Below are positions 5,580-5,681 of a stretch of DNA of 5,681 nucleotides, in pieces. Origin of the DNA: Bacillota bacterium. GTDB lineage: Bacteria; Bacillota; Sulfobacillia; Symbiobacteriales; Symbiobacteriaceae. A program made the translations under genes and the position numbers. The number at the start of each line of letters is the position of its first letter. Position 1 is the first letter of the stretch. Location: the NCBI GenBank assembly GCA_028287415.1, contig JAQBPS010000507.1:1-5681 (forward strand), given 5' to 3'. Under the pieces are notes generated by a model, which saw nothing but the letters and a program-made list of their open reading frames with translations, was not told the DNA's origin and did no database searches.

Positions 5580-5681
5580 TGCTGTCCTGTCAGGTAGCGG
5601 GCACCCCCGGACACCAGGTAGACGGACCGGCTGTCCAGACGCGGTCGAGGCTGCTGAGCTCATTTCGCCCAAGCAGCCTCG
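5580..5681. other. Upstream edge region, coding status unresolved
   Basis: This stretch lies before the lipoprotein promoter. On the minus strand one frame is open from the edge for 29 codons and stops near 5593; another, open only after a TGA near 5662, reads L-D-S-R-S-V-Y-L-V-S-G-G-A-R-Y-L with strongly G/C-ending codons and stops at 5576-5578 inside the -35. Either may be the tail of an upstream gene, but too little is in view to decide. No tRNA or other RNA gene was recognised. Confidence 0.3.
5646..5681. repeat. Perfect 10-bp inverted repeat at the window edge
   Basis: Arms at 5646-5655 (CGAGGCTGCT) and 5672-5681 (AGCAGCCTCG) are exactly complementary around a 16-base loop; the match could extend past the window end on one side only if base 5645 (T) is paired. 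No T-run follows the left arm on the minus strand, so it is not an obvious terminator for a gene entering from the right. It could be an operator, an RNA structure, or chance within the 3' end of a gene. Confidence 0.45.

Noticed and set aside
5579..5681. Plus-strand ATG at 5579 with a frame open to the window edge (34 codons)
   Set aside because: No ribosome site precedes it, it overlaps the -35 of the opposite-strand promoter, and the peptide has no recognisable features.
1..5681. CRISPR array, insertion sequence, tRNA or rRNA
   Set aside because: No spaced repeat series, transposase, terminal repeats, cloverleaf or rRNA signature was seen on either strand.

Overview
All genes in this window lie on the minus strand. 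They form two transcription blocks in G+C-rich DNA (roughly 60-65% by eye). From upstream (high coordinates) to downstream (low coordinates) they are: a tiny lipoprotein gene, a large MalT/LuxR-type ATPase regulator, a VOC-fold (glyoxalase/bleomycin-resistance superfamily) protein, a FutA/FbpA-type ferric-iron-binding lipoprotein, and the first part of its ABC permease, which runs off the left edge.

The organism cannot be named with certainty. Strong AGGAGG ribosome sites, a TTG start, textbook sigma-A/sigma-70 promoters and a lipid-anchored binding protein suit a high-G+C Firmicute-like lineage (for example Symbiobacterium-like) or a Chloroflexi-like one. MalT-type regulators of this kind are plentiful in both. 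This is inference from style, not from a match.

Block 1 (5579 down to about 2326): a consensus extended -10 promoter drives an 83-residue lipoprotein from a TTG start. Its TGA overlaps the ATG of the 806-residue regulator (ATGA), so the two are probably translationally coupled. After an 80-bp gap with a short hairpin lacking a U-run comes the VOC gene, then a strong rho-independent terminator. The VOC gene may be read through from the regulator, since no convincing separate promoter was seen.

Block 2 (about 2321 to the left edge): a promoter with a perfect TTGACA -35 and an extended -10 drives the iron-binding lipoprotein, with the permease starting 2 bases after its stop. The ATPase subunit is not in view and may lie beyond base 1. 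The promoter is bracketed by two exact copies of CCGTGAAAG 36 bp apart, a candidate operator. No Fur or DtxR box was recognised.

The last 100 bases hold a perfect 10-bp inverted repeat at the window edge and possibly the 3' end of an upstream minus-strand gene that cannot be resolved here. No clearly new system is visible. The most unusual arrangement is the lipoprotein coupled to a STAND-type regulator.
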